DNA of 40,480 nucleotides from Clostridiales bacterium (GTDB lineage Bacteria > Bacillota > Clostridia > Oscillospirales > Oscillospiraceae), in the NCBI GenBank assembly GCA_014799475.1, contig JAAVHX010000006.1, positions 1 to 40,480 of the forward strand, read 5' to 3'. The notes under the pieces are model-generated. The model searched no databases. It was not told the DNA's origin and worked only from the letters and a program-made list of their open reading frames with translations. Below are positions 30,794 through 38,749 of the stretch, one piece after another. Each line of letters begins with the position of its first letter. Within the stretch, counting starts at the first letter, position 1. Position numbers and translations under genes: made by a program.

Positions 30794-32707
30794 TTACCTT
30801 AGTGCGATCCAGTCGTCCCAGTCCGGGAACGGTTTGCCCGCCCGGAGCTGCTCAATGGTCCAGGGGATGGTTTTCTGGGCCGTCGGCAGGGCCTCCTTGT
30901 TGATGCCGCCGGAGGACAGAACTTCCTCCAAAAGCATCGCCGTCTCCTCCGGCGGCAGGACTTGGGCTGCGTCGTTCATCAGCCGCCATAATACGCCAAG
31001 GCGGTTGCTCTTGGAGTTCCTTGCCATCGCCTTTCCCAGCACGCCCCTGGGGCTGCCGCCGAACCGGAACAGATAATGGCTGTAGCTGTATGGCTGCCCG
31101 TTCTCCGCCATCCGCTCCCGGAGGTAGGGGACGAGCAGCGCCCGTGTCTCCTCGTCCGACGGGTCGGACAGCCGGATCAAGGTCAAATCGTACTCCTCAA
31201 TGGGCTCCCAGTAGGCATAGGCTGAGCCGCTCCCATTCTTTCCCGTGGTCTTCCACACGGCATGGGTGAGCCGCTTGATCCACCGTTTGTCCAGCGGCTG
31301 GGCGGTGGGCCAGACGCCGTTGATGAGACATGCCCCGGTGTCCTCCTTCCACGCCAGCCGCCCCAGCCCTTCGAGGACGGCGTTGTGGAGCGCCTGCTTC
31401 TGGGCGCCGCCCAGAAGGGGTTTGACGACGGGTACATAGGGGGAGAACTGGTCGTACACCTCGCTGGCCGAGCGGGTCAGCAGCGACGCTACGACTGCGT
31501 GGGGCAGCCAGCGGGCCTCGTCCTTGTGCTTCCCCCACAGCTCCAGGCACAGCTCGCACAGCGGCCCCGGCCCGGCGGTACACAGGCTGTCCAGCAGAAG
31601 CTCGGCGAGCTGCGCCCCCAGCCGCAGGGGCTGGCCGGTGTGGTTTTGCAGCTTGCCGATGGCCTCCGTTTCGGCGTCCGCCCAGCGCCAGAAGTCCAGC
31701 ATGGAGGGGGAGGACTTTCCCTTGGCGGAGGCCAGCCAGGCCGAGACATCCGCATGGGTCTCCTTGCCGATCTGGCCGCCCTGCTCCACCGCAGCCTCCA
31801 CCCGGTCCCACAGACCCCGGGCCACCAGGTCGGAGGCCCAGTCCGCCCGGGTGGGGCGCAGGAAGGCGACGGCCTGACTGTTTTTGCCCAGCTCCCTTTC
31901 CCAGAACGCGCTGACCTCGTCCCCGTCCTGCTTGGCCAGGGCCTCCAGCGCCGTCTCCCGGTTCTTGCCCCGCTCGGATTTCGCCAAATCAAGCAGGAGA
32001 CTGGTATTTTCCCCGTCCCCGCCCAGGGCGGTGATGACGGCGGAGCGCACATCCTTTTTCGCCTCGGGCAGAATTTCCCGCAGCCAAGGAGTGGCGGCTT
32101 TGCCGTCCAGCGCGGCGATGACCTCCACCCGGCGGGCCATCTCCTTGTTGCCGGCGGGGTCAAAGCCCTGCTTCAGCGCGGGGATCACAGACGGCCCCAG
32201 TTCTTTCAGCAGGGTGGCGCACAGCTCCCCCATCTCGCCGTAGCCGTCCCCCAGTCCAACGATGACCGCGGGCAGCACCCGGTAGTCCTCAAAAAACTCG
32301 GGGTGGTTCTCCCAGGCGGATTTGACGATCTCCATCCGCCCGCCGCCGGTGGTGGTCAGCGCGGTGAGCAGGGGGCTGATCTGCCCGTAAGAAATCTGGT
32401 GATATACCCCGCCGCCTACGGGCAGGGGCTCCAACTCCCCCTCAAACCCGGCCCCGGCCTGGGTGTACGCCACCGCGTCCACCAGTGCCAGCACGTCCAG
32501 CAGCAGGCCGGAGCGCTGCTCCGGGGGCGCGGCCAGCAGCTTCGTGAGCCCCGCGTCGATCTTTCCAAATACCGGGCTGGCCGCGGCCAGGGGCTTCAGG
32601 GCCTCCGCCGCCCGCTGGAGGCGGAAGTCCTCCCCCAGCAGGGACACGCCCGCGATGGCGGCGTATTCCAACCGCTCCTTCACGTCATAAAGAGGCTGTA
32701 AATTCAT
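30794..32707 (-). CDS. Large helical-repeat protein of the MoxR-VWA-SWIM operon
   Basis: A 637-residue, almost entirely alpha-helical soluble protein. The pattern of 30-40-residue helical pairs between about 130 and 330 (LCATLLKELGPSVIPALKQG, EVIAALDGKAATPWLREILP, ITALGGDGENTSLLLDLAKS) is HEAT-like, suggesting a scaffold. The C-terminal third is different and Trp-rich, ending PFPDWDDWIALR. I cannot assign a family with certainty; DUF5691-type proteins occupy this place in related operons. ATG 32707 follows GAGGAGGTG. It lies 12 bases after the SWIM gene and 15 before the ATPase, so it is a core member of the unit. Confidence 0.75.
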   Translation of the reverse strand: MNLQPLYDVKERLEYAAIAGVSLLGEDFRLQRAAEALKPLAAASPVFGKIDAGLTKLLAAPPEQRSGLLLDVLALVDAVAYTQAGAGFEGELEPLPVGGGVYHQISYGQISPLLTALTTTGGGRMEIVKSAWENHPEFFEDYRVLPAVIVGLGDGYGEMGELCATLLKELGPSVIPALKQGFDPAGNKEMARRVEVIAALDGKAATPWLREILPEAKKDVRSAVITALGGDGENTSLLLDLAKSERGKNRETALEALAKQDGDEVSAFWERELGKNSQAVAFLRPTRADWASDLVARGLWDRVEAAVEQGGQIGKETHADVSAWLASAKGKSSPSMLDFWRWADAETEAIGKLQNHTGQPLRLGAQLAELLLDSLCTAGPGPLCELCLELWGKHKDEARWLPHAVVASLLTRSASEVYDQFSPYVPVVKPLLGGAQKQALHNAVLEGLGRLAWKEDTGACLINGVWPTAQPLDKRWIKRLTHAVWKTTGKNGSGSAYAYWEPIEEYDLTLIRLSDPSDEETRALLVPYLRERMAENGQPYSYSHYLFRFGGSPRGVLGKAMARNSKSNRLGVLWRLMNDAAQVLPPEETAMLLEEVLSSGGINKEALPTAQKTIPWTIEQLRAGKPFPDWDDWIALR

Positions 32708-32719
32708 GCGAGCACCTCC

Positions 32720-34201
32720 TCAATATTGCAGCCGGATGATCTCGTCCGGCGTCACTACGCTATAGGGGTGGAGACACAGGGTCTTGTCCCGCCCGTCGTA
32801 AAACATCAGGCCAAACAGGGCGCTGCCCGCCGGGATGGCGCGGGGCAGCATCCCCAGCCGCGCGGTGCAGGCGTGATCCGCGCCGTCCTCGGGGCGGTTT
32901 CGGAGGAGGATGCGGCCTCCTTGGGCGTCCTCCAGGACATAGGCAGCGCTGGCGCTGCCGGATCCAATCCCCGTTTCCCCCACTGTGCCGACCTGCCCGA
33001 TAGGCACCAGTACGGCCAGGAATTTCGGGGCCAGGGTGTTCTTGATCTTCCCCTTCACCAGCTTGGTGGCGGCCGCCAGATCGGGCTGGGCCAGGGCGGG
33101 GAGGGCGGCCTGCTCCTCTGCCGTCAGGGGCCGGGTGGACGCGCTGTCCCAGCGCACCCGGCGATCTCCCTCGCCGGGGTAGATGTACAGGGCGGGGACC
33201 TCCAGCACTCCAAACCGGCTGTCGTCCCCCTTCACGTATTTCAGCGCCTTCACCGGGCGCAGGTTCAGCGTCTGCCAGATGTCCCCGCTGTCAATATCCA
33301 GCCACCAGCCCCGCTCCACGTACTCCTTTTTCGCCTCGTCAAAGGACACGTCGAAGGAGAGCTGCACCAGCTTTACGTTCTCCTTGACCGAGCCGATGGC
33401 CTTCAGGTCCTCCAGCTTCCACACGCCGCCCAGCGCCTCGAACAGGGCGGAATCCTCGGCGGAATAGTCGCCCGCCTCCAGCTTGCCCTCCAAAAATACG
33501 CGGCCCTTTTTGATGGTGGAGCGCAGCGCCACCAGAAGCCGCAGTGCCTCGGCGTATGCCGCGTCCGCCTGGGCGGGATCCTTCTGCACGGTGCGAACCG
33601 TCAGGGCGATGCGGGTAAACGCCGTCTGGGGCCCGGTGAGGTAGCAGCTCCCCAGATCCTTGGCCAGCTTGTCGAAGGTCTGGGCGGAGCTGCCCGCCAG
33701 GGTGCCAAGGCCGGAGGTAAGCAGCTCGTCCACCATCTTCTCCGCCATGTCCAGGCCCTCTAACTGTTTCGCCAGCTTTTTCTTCTGGGCGGCGGTGTTG
33801 GGCTTTTTGGGCTTGGCGGGGCCTCCGCCCTCCTCAGCCGCCGCCTCCTTCTTCGCCGTCCGGGCGGCCTGCTTGGCCCGCTTGTCGGCGATGTCCTGGG
33901 GTATCTCCGCCACCTCAAAGGGGGCGTTCCCCAAAATCTCAAACATCAGCCCCAGGGCGTGCTTGCAGGGGAACTGCCTGCTGGGGCAGGAGCAACGGCA
34001 GGTGGGCGCGTCGGCGTTGGTGAAGTCGATGGACACGCGGTATGGGTTCTTGCCGCTGCCCGCGCACTCGCACCAGTAGAGGGTGCCGTCCTCTGTCCTG
34101 CGGTGGGCGGAGAAGCTGCCCTTTTTGGACAGCTTCCTGCCGTTTTCCGCCGCCGCGGGGTTGGGCGCCTGGAGAAGAATGGCTTGTTCCGTCAATTCCA
34201 C
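32720..34201 (-). CDS. SWIM zinc-finger protein of the MoxR-VWA-SWIM operon (YehQ-like)
   Basis: A 493-residue protein. The SWIM motif CxC-x6-CxH occurs at residues 70-81 (CSCPSRQFPCKH), preceded by a strand RVSIDFTNADAPTC; SWIM domains bind zinc and are thought to bind DNA or protein. A Lys/Ala-rich linker (residues 108-145) leads to a helical region (LDMAEKMVDELLTSGLGTLA) and a beta-rich C-terminal half. GTG 34201 is the start, seven to eight bases after AAGGAGG. It starts 13 bases after the oxidoreductase gene; the ribosome site lies next to that stop, hinting at coupling. E. coli YehQ is the nearest named relative by context. Confidence 0.87.
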   Translation of the reverse strand: MELTEQAILLQAPNPAAAENGRKLSKKGSFSAHRRTEDGTLYWCECAGSGKNPYRVSIDFTNADAPTCRCSCPSRQFPCKHALGLMFEILGNAPFEVAEIPQDIADKRAKQAARTAKKEAAAEEGGGPAKPKKPNTAAQKKKLAKQLEGLDMAEKMVDELLTSGLGTLAGSSAQTFDKLAKDLGSCYLTGPQTAFTRIALTVRTVQKDPAQADAAYAEALRLLVALRSTIKKGRVFLEGKLEAGDYSAEDSALFEALGGVWKLEDLKAIGSVKENVKLVQLSFDVSFDEAKKEYVERGWWLDIDSGDIWQTLNLRPVKALKYVKGDDSRFGVLEVPALYIYPGEGDRRVRWDSASTRPLTAEEQAALPALAQPDLAAATKLVKGKIKNTLAPKFLAVLVPIGQVGTVGETGIGSGSASAAYVLEDAQGGRILLRNRPEDGADHACTARLGMLPRAIPAGSALFGLMFYDGRDKTLCLHPYSVVTPDEIIRLQY

Positions 34202-34214
34202 GTCAAAGACCTCC

Positions 34215-35489
34215 TTAAAAATCAGCCAGTGTGATGGTTTTGCCCCCCGCCAGACGGGAGGCCTCGGCGGCCAGCGCCATGACGTGGCTCTCCACAGAGG
34301 CGTCCACGTCGGTGAGCCCCTGGGAGCCGCCGTCCGCGATAAGCTTGCAGAAGCTGGATATGAGGCCGAAGTCTCCGCCGCCGTGTCCGGAGTACTGGCC
34401 GCCCTCCTCCCGCAGGTCGATGATCCGCTCCGGCCGGCCGAACCGGCGGAGATGGAGGGTATTTTCCGCCATGTCCCCCTCGATCTCCCCCAAGGTGCCC
34501 GTCACCTTGATGGTGCGGTGGCAGGACTGGGTGAAGGCGGTCATGGTAAAGGTGGCATGGATGTGGTTGGCAAACTCCAGGTTCACCGTCTGATGATCCA
34601 CCACGTTGTTGTCACAGTGGAACACACAGCGCCCGTAAGGCCCCGTGCGCAGGGCTTCCCGAAGCTTTTCCTCCGTGGGGTCGCTGACCAGTACGCCGCA
34701 GGGCCACCCCTTTCCGCCGCCGTGTACGCCGGTGCGGGGGTCGGTGATGTAAATTTTCTCGGCGTCGTAGGGACAGTCCTCCTTGCATTTGCAGCCGTCC
34801 AGGCAGCGCAGAGCCGCCCCCTCTGGGGCGTTTTCCGCCGTGAAATAGTCCAGCGCGCCGAAACTCTGCACCTTCAGGCAGGGCTCCCCCGCCAGCCAGC
34901 GCAAAATGTCCATGTCGTGGCAGCTCTTTTGCAGGATCATGGGGCTGGTCTCAAGGTCATTTCGCCAGTTGCCCCGGACAAAGCTGTGGGCCTGGTGCCA
35001 GTAGGCCACGTGCTCGATGGCGTCGATGGTCTCCGGCTTGCCGATCTCCCCCTGGCGCAGGAGCTCCTCAAGCACAGAGTAGAACCTGGTGTAGCGCAGC
35101 ACGTGGCACACCACCACCGTTTTCCCCGTCTCGTGGGCCTTCTTCTGAAGGGCGCGGCACTCCTCCAAATTGGGGGAGATGGGCTTTTCCAACAGCACGT
35201 GGTAACCTTTATCCAGGGCGGCCAGGGCATCGGCGACGTGCTGCCGGTCCTGGGTGGCCACGATCATCACGTCGGCCAGCTTTGGCTGGGCCAGCAGCTC
35301 CGCGTCGGAGGCGAAGCACCGCTCGGGCGGCACACCGTACCGCTCCCGCAGCATGGCCAGGCGCTCGGGCCGGGGATCCGCCCCGGCGACCACCTTCATC
35401 TCGTCCGGGTGCCGCTCCTGGTAGGGGGCATAGGCCTCCAGGCCCCGGGCCCCGCAGCCGCAGATGGCAAATGTGACTGGCTGTGACAT
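34215..35489 (-). CDS. Gfo/Idh/MocA-family oxidoreductase
   Basis: A 424-residue NAD(P)-dependent dehydrogenase probably acting on a sugar or cyclitol. The Rossmann fold starts FAICGCGARGLEAYAPYQ; the EKP motif is HVLLEKPISPN; the C-terminal alpha/beta domain contains SFVRGNWRND, and KSCHDMDILRWLAG supplies the conserved Asp-x-x-x-x-x-x-x-x region with His. A cysteine cluster (RCLDGCKCKEDCPYDAEKIY) in the second domain suggests a bound metal, as in one subgroup of the family. ATG 35489 follows AAAGGAGAGG. It is the promoter-proximal gene before the SWIM-HEAT-MoxR-DUF5682-VWA set, 13 bases away. A functional link is not obvious; it may only share the transcript. Confidence 0.9.
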   Translation of the reverse strand: MSQPVTFAICGCGARGLEAYAPYQERHPDEMKVVAGADPRPERLAMLRERYGVPPERCFASDAELLAQPKLADVMIVATQDRQHVADALAALDKGYHVLLEKPISPNLEECRALQKKAHETGKTVVVCHVLRYTRFYSVLEELLRQGEIGKPETIDAIEHVAYWHQAHSFVRGNWRNDLETSPMILQKSCHDMDILRWLAGEPCLKVQSFGALDYFTAENAPEGAALRCLDGCKCKEDCPYDAEKIYITDPRTGVHGGGKGWPCGVLVSDPTEEKLREALRTGPYGRCVFHCDNNVVDHQTVNLEFANHIHATFTMTAFTQSCHRTIKVTGTLGEIEGDMAENTLHLRRFGRPERIIDLREEGGQYSGHGGGDFGLISSFCKLIADGGSQGLTDVDASVESHVMALAAEASRLAGGKTITLADF

Positions 35490-35551
35490 ACGCGTTCCTC
35501 TCCTTTGCATCCTATGGGACCGCTGGGCCCCGCGTTTTCTCGCATGGATAT

Positions 35552-35580
35552 AGCATACCTCACCGCTTCCCGTCCGTCAA
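35552..35580 (-). promoter_or_regulatory. Candidate promoter of the oxidoreductase and MoxR-VWA-SWIM operon
   Basis: On the minus strand, TTGACG (35575-35580), 17 bases, TATGCT (35552-35557), about 65 bases before the ATG. It is the only good promoter found before the SWIM gene, which has just 13 upstream non-coding bases. Confidence 0.5.
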
Positions 35581-35599
35581 GGCGGAAACCGCATTGCCG

Positions 35600-35644
35600 A
35601 CAAATCCACGGCCCATGTCAAATTATCATGGTCCGTGGATTTGT
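35600..35644. repeat. Near-perfect 18-bp inverted repeat
   Basis: Arms at 35600-35617 and 35627-35644 pair at 17 of 18 positions around a nine-base A/T-rich loop. It lies between the DUF4130-type gene and the oxidoreductase promoter. There is no U-tract on either strand, so it is not a standard terminator; it may be an operator or an end-processing element. Confidence 0.65.
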
Positions 35645-35683
35645 TCAGTTTCCAGCAGATTTTCACACCCCGCAGTCTGGTGT

Positions 35684-36481
35684 TCAGCCTGTGGGGCGCT
35701 CTCCCAGCGCCTTGGCAGTTTGACCCGGCAGGCCCGTCTCCATCTCCTCGTCGGTGAGAAACTCGGTCATCACGTGCCGATACCGTTTCGGCATATGGGT
35801 GGATTGGCATTTGGGGTTGATCCGTCCCTCAATGGCGATGGTCTGAAAGTATTTCCGCCACATGGCCCGGAACGCCCGCTCCTCTGTGCCGGCGGGGCCC
35901 ATGCGGAAGTCCTCGGCGGGGAGGATCTTCCACCGCCCCCGGTCGGAGAGGAAGATCTCGCGGTGGGTGCGGTCATAGAGGGCCAGCCGCTCCCCGGAGT
36001 ACCGGGCGGCAAAGTGGGGCGCCAGCAGGGGCAGCACCCGGTTTTTGGGTTCGATCTCCCCAGCCAGGATGCCGTCCAGGTCGGAAAAGCGGACGAAGCC
36101 CTTCAAATGATCCCACTCCGTCCACATTTTGGTCAGCGCCAGATTGACCCTGGCCACCACCGGGTCGCTGAGGTCCTGCCGCACCCGGTCTCCCTCCCGA
36201 AGCCCCCGGCGGATCAGCTTCAGCAGGGCCAGCTCCTTCTGGGGCAGGCAGGTCAAAAACCCCCGGGCGATGAGCGTTTGAAAGGCGGGGGAGACCCGAC
36301 GGGCCAGCGCGGCATAGAGCCGTTTGGCGCGCCCCTCGTCTGTGGCCATCTCAAGCGCCTCCCAGAGGCTGGCCTCATCGTCGAAATGCAGGAACTCCGC
36401 AGGCGACCTTTTGTGCTCCAAAGCGTCCCAGACGCAGGTCAAAAAGCCGGCGAAGGTGCCGTCATACCGGTAGGCCGTCAT
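35684..36481 (-). CDS. TIGR03915-type putative DNA repair protein (DUF4130)
   Basis: A 265-residue protein of the family named as a putative DNA metabolism protein that always accompanies a radical SAM partner. The N-terminal TAYRYDGTFAGFLTCVWDAL and the DUF4130 region (SDPVVARVNLALTKMWTEWD, FVRFSDLDGILAGEIEP, LPLLAPHFAARY) are typical; the C-terminal RAMWRKYFQTIAIEGR with NPKCQSTHMPKRY is a conserved end. ATG 36481 is two bases beyond the partner's stop; the longer frame from 36526 overlaps that gene. Its biochemical role is not established; joint action with the next gene on DNA damage is the accepted guess. Confidence 0.9.
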   Translation of the reverse strand: MTAYRYDGTFAGFLTCVWDALEHKRSPAEFLHFDDEASLWEALEMATDEGRAKRLYAALARRVSPAFQTLIARGFLTCLPQKELALLKLIRRGLREGDRVRQDLSDPVVARVNLALTKMWTEWDHLKGFVRFSDLDGILAGEIEPKNRVLPLLAPHFAARYSGERLALYDRTHREIFLSDRGRWKILPAEDFRMGPAGTEERAFRAMWRKYFQTIAIEGRINPKCQSTHMPKRYRHVMTEFLTDEEMETGLPGQTAKALGERPTG

Positions 36482-36482
36482 C

Positions 36483-37751
36483 TCAGCCCACCTCCTGGCC
36501 GAACAGGGACAGCTGCTGCCAGCCATCCCCGCCCAGTTCCATCCGCTCCAGCCCCGTGAGGCGGCGGTAGACGCTGTCGGGGCCGAACCGCAGCCCGGGC
36601 AGCATCCGGCCCGAGCAGGTGATGAAATACTGGGCCCGCTTCATCACGATGCCCAGCCGCTTCAGCCCCTCGAAGGAGAGGGGGCCGTACCGCCGGGCGG
36701 CGATGATCTTTTGGGCGCCCCGGACCCCGATGCCGGGCACCCGCAGGATGGCCTCGTAGTCCGCCCGGTTCACCTCCACCGGGAAAAACTCCGGGTGGCG
36801 GAGGGCCCAGTCGCTCTTGGGATCCAGGGCCTCGTCAAAGTTGGGGTGGTCGTCGTCCAGGATTTCCCCAGCGGTGAAGCCATAGAACCGCAGCAGCCAG
36901 TCGGCCTGGTAGAGCCGGTGCTCCCGCAGAAGGGGCGGCTTGAAGCCAACGGGGGCGGGCAGATTTTTGTGGTCGGACACCGGCATATAGGCGGAGTAGA
37001 ATACCCGCTTCAAATGGTACTTCTGGTAAAGCCCCTCTGTCAGGGACAAAATGTGCCGGTCACTCTCCGGGGTGGCCCCCACGATCATCTGGGTAGACTG
37101 CCCCGCCGGGGCGAACCGAGGGGCGTGGCGGTAGAGCTTCAGCTCCGCCTTGGACTGTGCCGCCCCGTCCCGGATCTGTGCCATGGGTTTGAAAATGGCG
37201 GTTTTGCTCTTGTCGGGAGCCAGCAGCCGGAGGGAGCCCTCCGAGGGCAGCTCGATGTTGACGCTCAGCCGGTCCGCCAGCAGGCCCAGCTCATAGGTGA
37301 GGCCGGGGTCCGCCCCGGGAATGGCCTTGGCGTGGATGTATCCGTTGAAATGGTATTCGGTGCGCAGCAGGCGCAGGGTCTCGATGATCCGCTCTGTGGT
37401 GTAATCGGGGCTTTTCAGCACCGCCGAGGACAGGAACAGTCCCTCGATATAATTGCGCCGGTAAAACTGGATGGTCAGCTCCGCCAGCTCCCGGGGGGTG
37501 AAGGCCGTCCGGCGCACGTCATTGGAGCGTCGGTTGACGCAGTAGGCGCAGTCGTAGCAACAGTGGTTGGTGTAGAGCACCTTCAGCAGGGACACGCACC
37601 GCCCGTCGGCGGAAAAGGTGTGGCAGCAGCCGGAGCTGGCGGCGGTGCCGATGGTGCCCGGCCTGGCGCCCCGGGTCACCCCGCTGGAGGTGCAGGCGGC
37701 GTCATACTTGGCGGCGTCGGCCAGGATGGTCAGCTTGTCCATGACATCCAC
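36483..37751 (-). CDS. TIGR03916-type putative DNA modification/repair radical SAM protein
   Basis: A 422-residue radical SAM enzyme. The iron-sulphur motif CxxxCxxC is in NHCCYDCAYCVNRR; the start DKLTILADAAKYDAACTSSG is the family signature. A C-terminal helix-hairpin-helix (AILRVPGIGVRGAQKIIAAR) suggests DNA binding, with RAQYFITCSGR near the end. GTG 37751 is preferred, six to seven bases after AAGGGGAG; ATG 37742 is three codons later. It is translated first, one base before the DUF4130-type gene. The chemistry is unknown. The promoter is overlapped by a perfect palindrome, which implies tight control. Confidence 0.92.
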   Translation of the reverse strand: MDVMDKLTILADAAKYDAACTSSGVTRGARPGTIGTAASSGCCHTFSADGRCVSLLKVLYTNHCCYDCAYCVNRRSNDVRRTAFTPRELAELTIQFYRRNYIEGLFLSSAVLKSPDYTTERIIETLRLLRTEYHFNGYIHAKAIPGADPGLTYELGLLADRLSVNIELPSEGSLRLLAPDKSKTAIFKPMAQIRDGAAQSKAELKLYRHAPRFAPAGQSTQMIVGATPESDRHILSLTEGLYQKYHLKRVFYSAYMPVSDHKNLPAPVGFKPPLLREHRLYQADWLLRFYGFTAGEILDDDHPNFDEALDPKSDWALRHPEFFPVEVNRADYEAILRVPGIGVRGAQKIIAARRYGPLSFEGLKRLGIVMKRAQYFITCSGRMLPGLRFGPDSVYRRLTGLERMELGGDGWQQLSLFGQEVG

Positions 37752-37797
37752 AGGATTCTCCCCTTTCCGCTCAGTGGGCGGGCCACGCAAAATCAAA

Positions 37798-37825
37798 CAT
37801 CCGTACTCTTATTATAGTACGGATG
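37798..37825 (-). promoter_or_regulatory. Palindromic operator over the radical SAM promoter
   Basis: A perfect 10-bp inverted repeat CATCCGTACT / AGTACGGATG (37798-37807 and 37816-37825), eight-base A/T spacer. It covers the -10 and half the spacer of the promoter. It does not match the Firmicute LexA box (GAAC-N4-GTTC). Confidence 0.65.
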
Positions 37826-37838
37826 CTTGGTTTGTCAA
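37811..37838 (-). promoter_or_regulatory. Promoter of the DNA-repair pair
   Basis: On the minus strand, a perfect TTGACA (37833-37838), a 16-base spacer and a perfect TATAAT (37811-37816), about 60 bases before the GTG. Confidence 0.85.
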
Positions 37839-37849
37839 GCTCTATTTTT

Positions 37850-37877
37850 GAACGGCGGGGTTCAGCTCCCGCCGTTC
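37850..37877 (-). terminator. Hairpin after the DUF3737 gene
   Basis: A 10-bp stem GAACGGCGGG / CCCGCCGTTC (37850-37859 and 37868-37877) just beyond the DUF3737 stop. There is no U-tract on the minus strand, so termination would be weak or factor-assisted. Confidence 0.5.
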
Positions 37878-37903
37878 TTAATGTACAGCTGCTCTTGTCC
37901 GGG

Positions 37904-38737
37904 TTATGGGGTTACAACCTTTCCCCGCGCCTCCGGGTCGTCCATGATGATCTCACCCACGGCGGGCGCGGCGATGGCGCCGGAGCGGGGATTTTTCACG
38001 CTGACGATGGGGGTGGTGACGGTGGCCTCCACCTCCGATTTTTCAAAGGAGAGGTCGGTGCCCTCCATTTCGCAGTCGATGAGCTTCAGATCCTTGCAGT
38101 AGCACAGCGGCTGGGTGCCGATGATCTTGCAGCGGATCAGGGTCAGCCCCTGGGAGTACCAGGCCAGGTACTCGCCCTTCACGACGCTGTCCGTGACGGT
38201 GACGTTCTCAGCGTGCCAGAACGCGTCCTTGGTGTCAAATGTGCAGTGGTCGAAGCGGGCGTTTTTGATGTACTGGAAGGAATACTTCCCCTTAAAGCGG
38301 ACATCGGAAAAGGAGAGGTTCTCCGCCCGCATGAAAAAGTATTCGCTCTCCGCGTCGCAGTCCCGCAGCTCCACGTCCTTTGACGACCAGCCGAACTCCG
38401 GGGAGCGGATGTCGGTGCCGGTGATGGAGATGTCAGCGCATTCCCGCAGGGCCTTGATGCCGTGGAGCTGGCTGTCGGCGATGGAGATGTGGTCCGAATA
38501 CCACAGGGCGGCCCGGCACAGCTCGGTCATCTCCGAGCGGCGGACGGCCAGCCCGTGGACGTGCCAGAGGGGATAGCGCAGGTTGAAGAAACAGTCCTCC
38601 GCCGCGATGTTGCTGCACTCTTTGAACGCGCTTTCCCCGTCTGCGGGGCCGTCAAACGCGCAGCCCCGCACCGTCAGGTCCCTGCTGCCGTACAGCGCCC
38701 GTTCCTGGTCAAAGCGTTGATTTTCAATGATTTCCAT
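37904..38737 (-). CDS. DUF3737 family right-handed beta-helix protein
   Basis: A 277-residue cytoplasmic protein built of about 20-residue pentapeptide-like coils (LTVRGCAFDG, IAAEDCFFN, ISIADSQLHG, VELRDCDAES, LSFSDVRFKG, ARFDHCTFDT, VTVTDSVVKG, LTLIRCKIIG, LKLIDCEMEG). This is a right-handed parallel beta-helix, and the family is DUF3737, unknown in function. ATG 38737 follows GAGAGG. It lies 12 bases after the CMD-cupin gene and is co-transcribed with it. Confidence 0.9.
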   Translation of the reverse strand: MEIIENQRFDQERALYGSRDLTVRGCAFDGPADGESAFKECSNIAAEDCFFNLRYPLWHVHGLAVRRSEMTELCRAALWYSDHISIADSQLHGIKALRECADISITGTDIRSPEFGWSSKDVELRDCDAESEYFFMRAENLSFSDVRFKGKYSFQYIKNARFDHCTFDTKDAFWHAENVTVTDSVVKGEYLAWYSQGLTLIRCKIIGTQPLCYCKDLKLIDCEMEGTDLSFEKSEVEATVTTPIVSVKNPRSGAIAAPAVGEIIMDDPEARGKVVTP

Positions 38738-38749
38738 GGTAAAACCTCT

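Noticed and set aside
37798-37825. A LexA/SOS box on the DNA-repair promoter
   Set aside because: The arms CATCCGTACT/AGTACGGATG do not contain GAAC/GTTC; kept as an operator for an unknown regulator.
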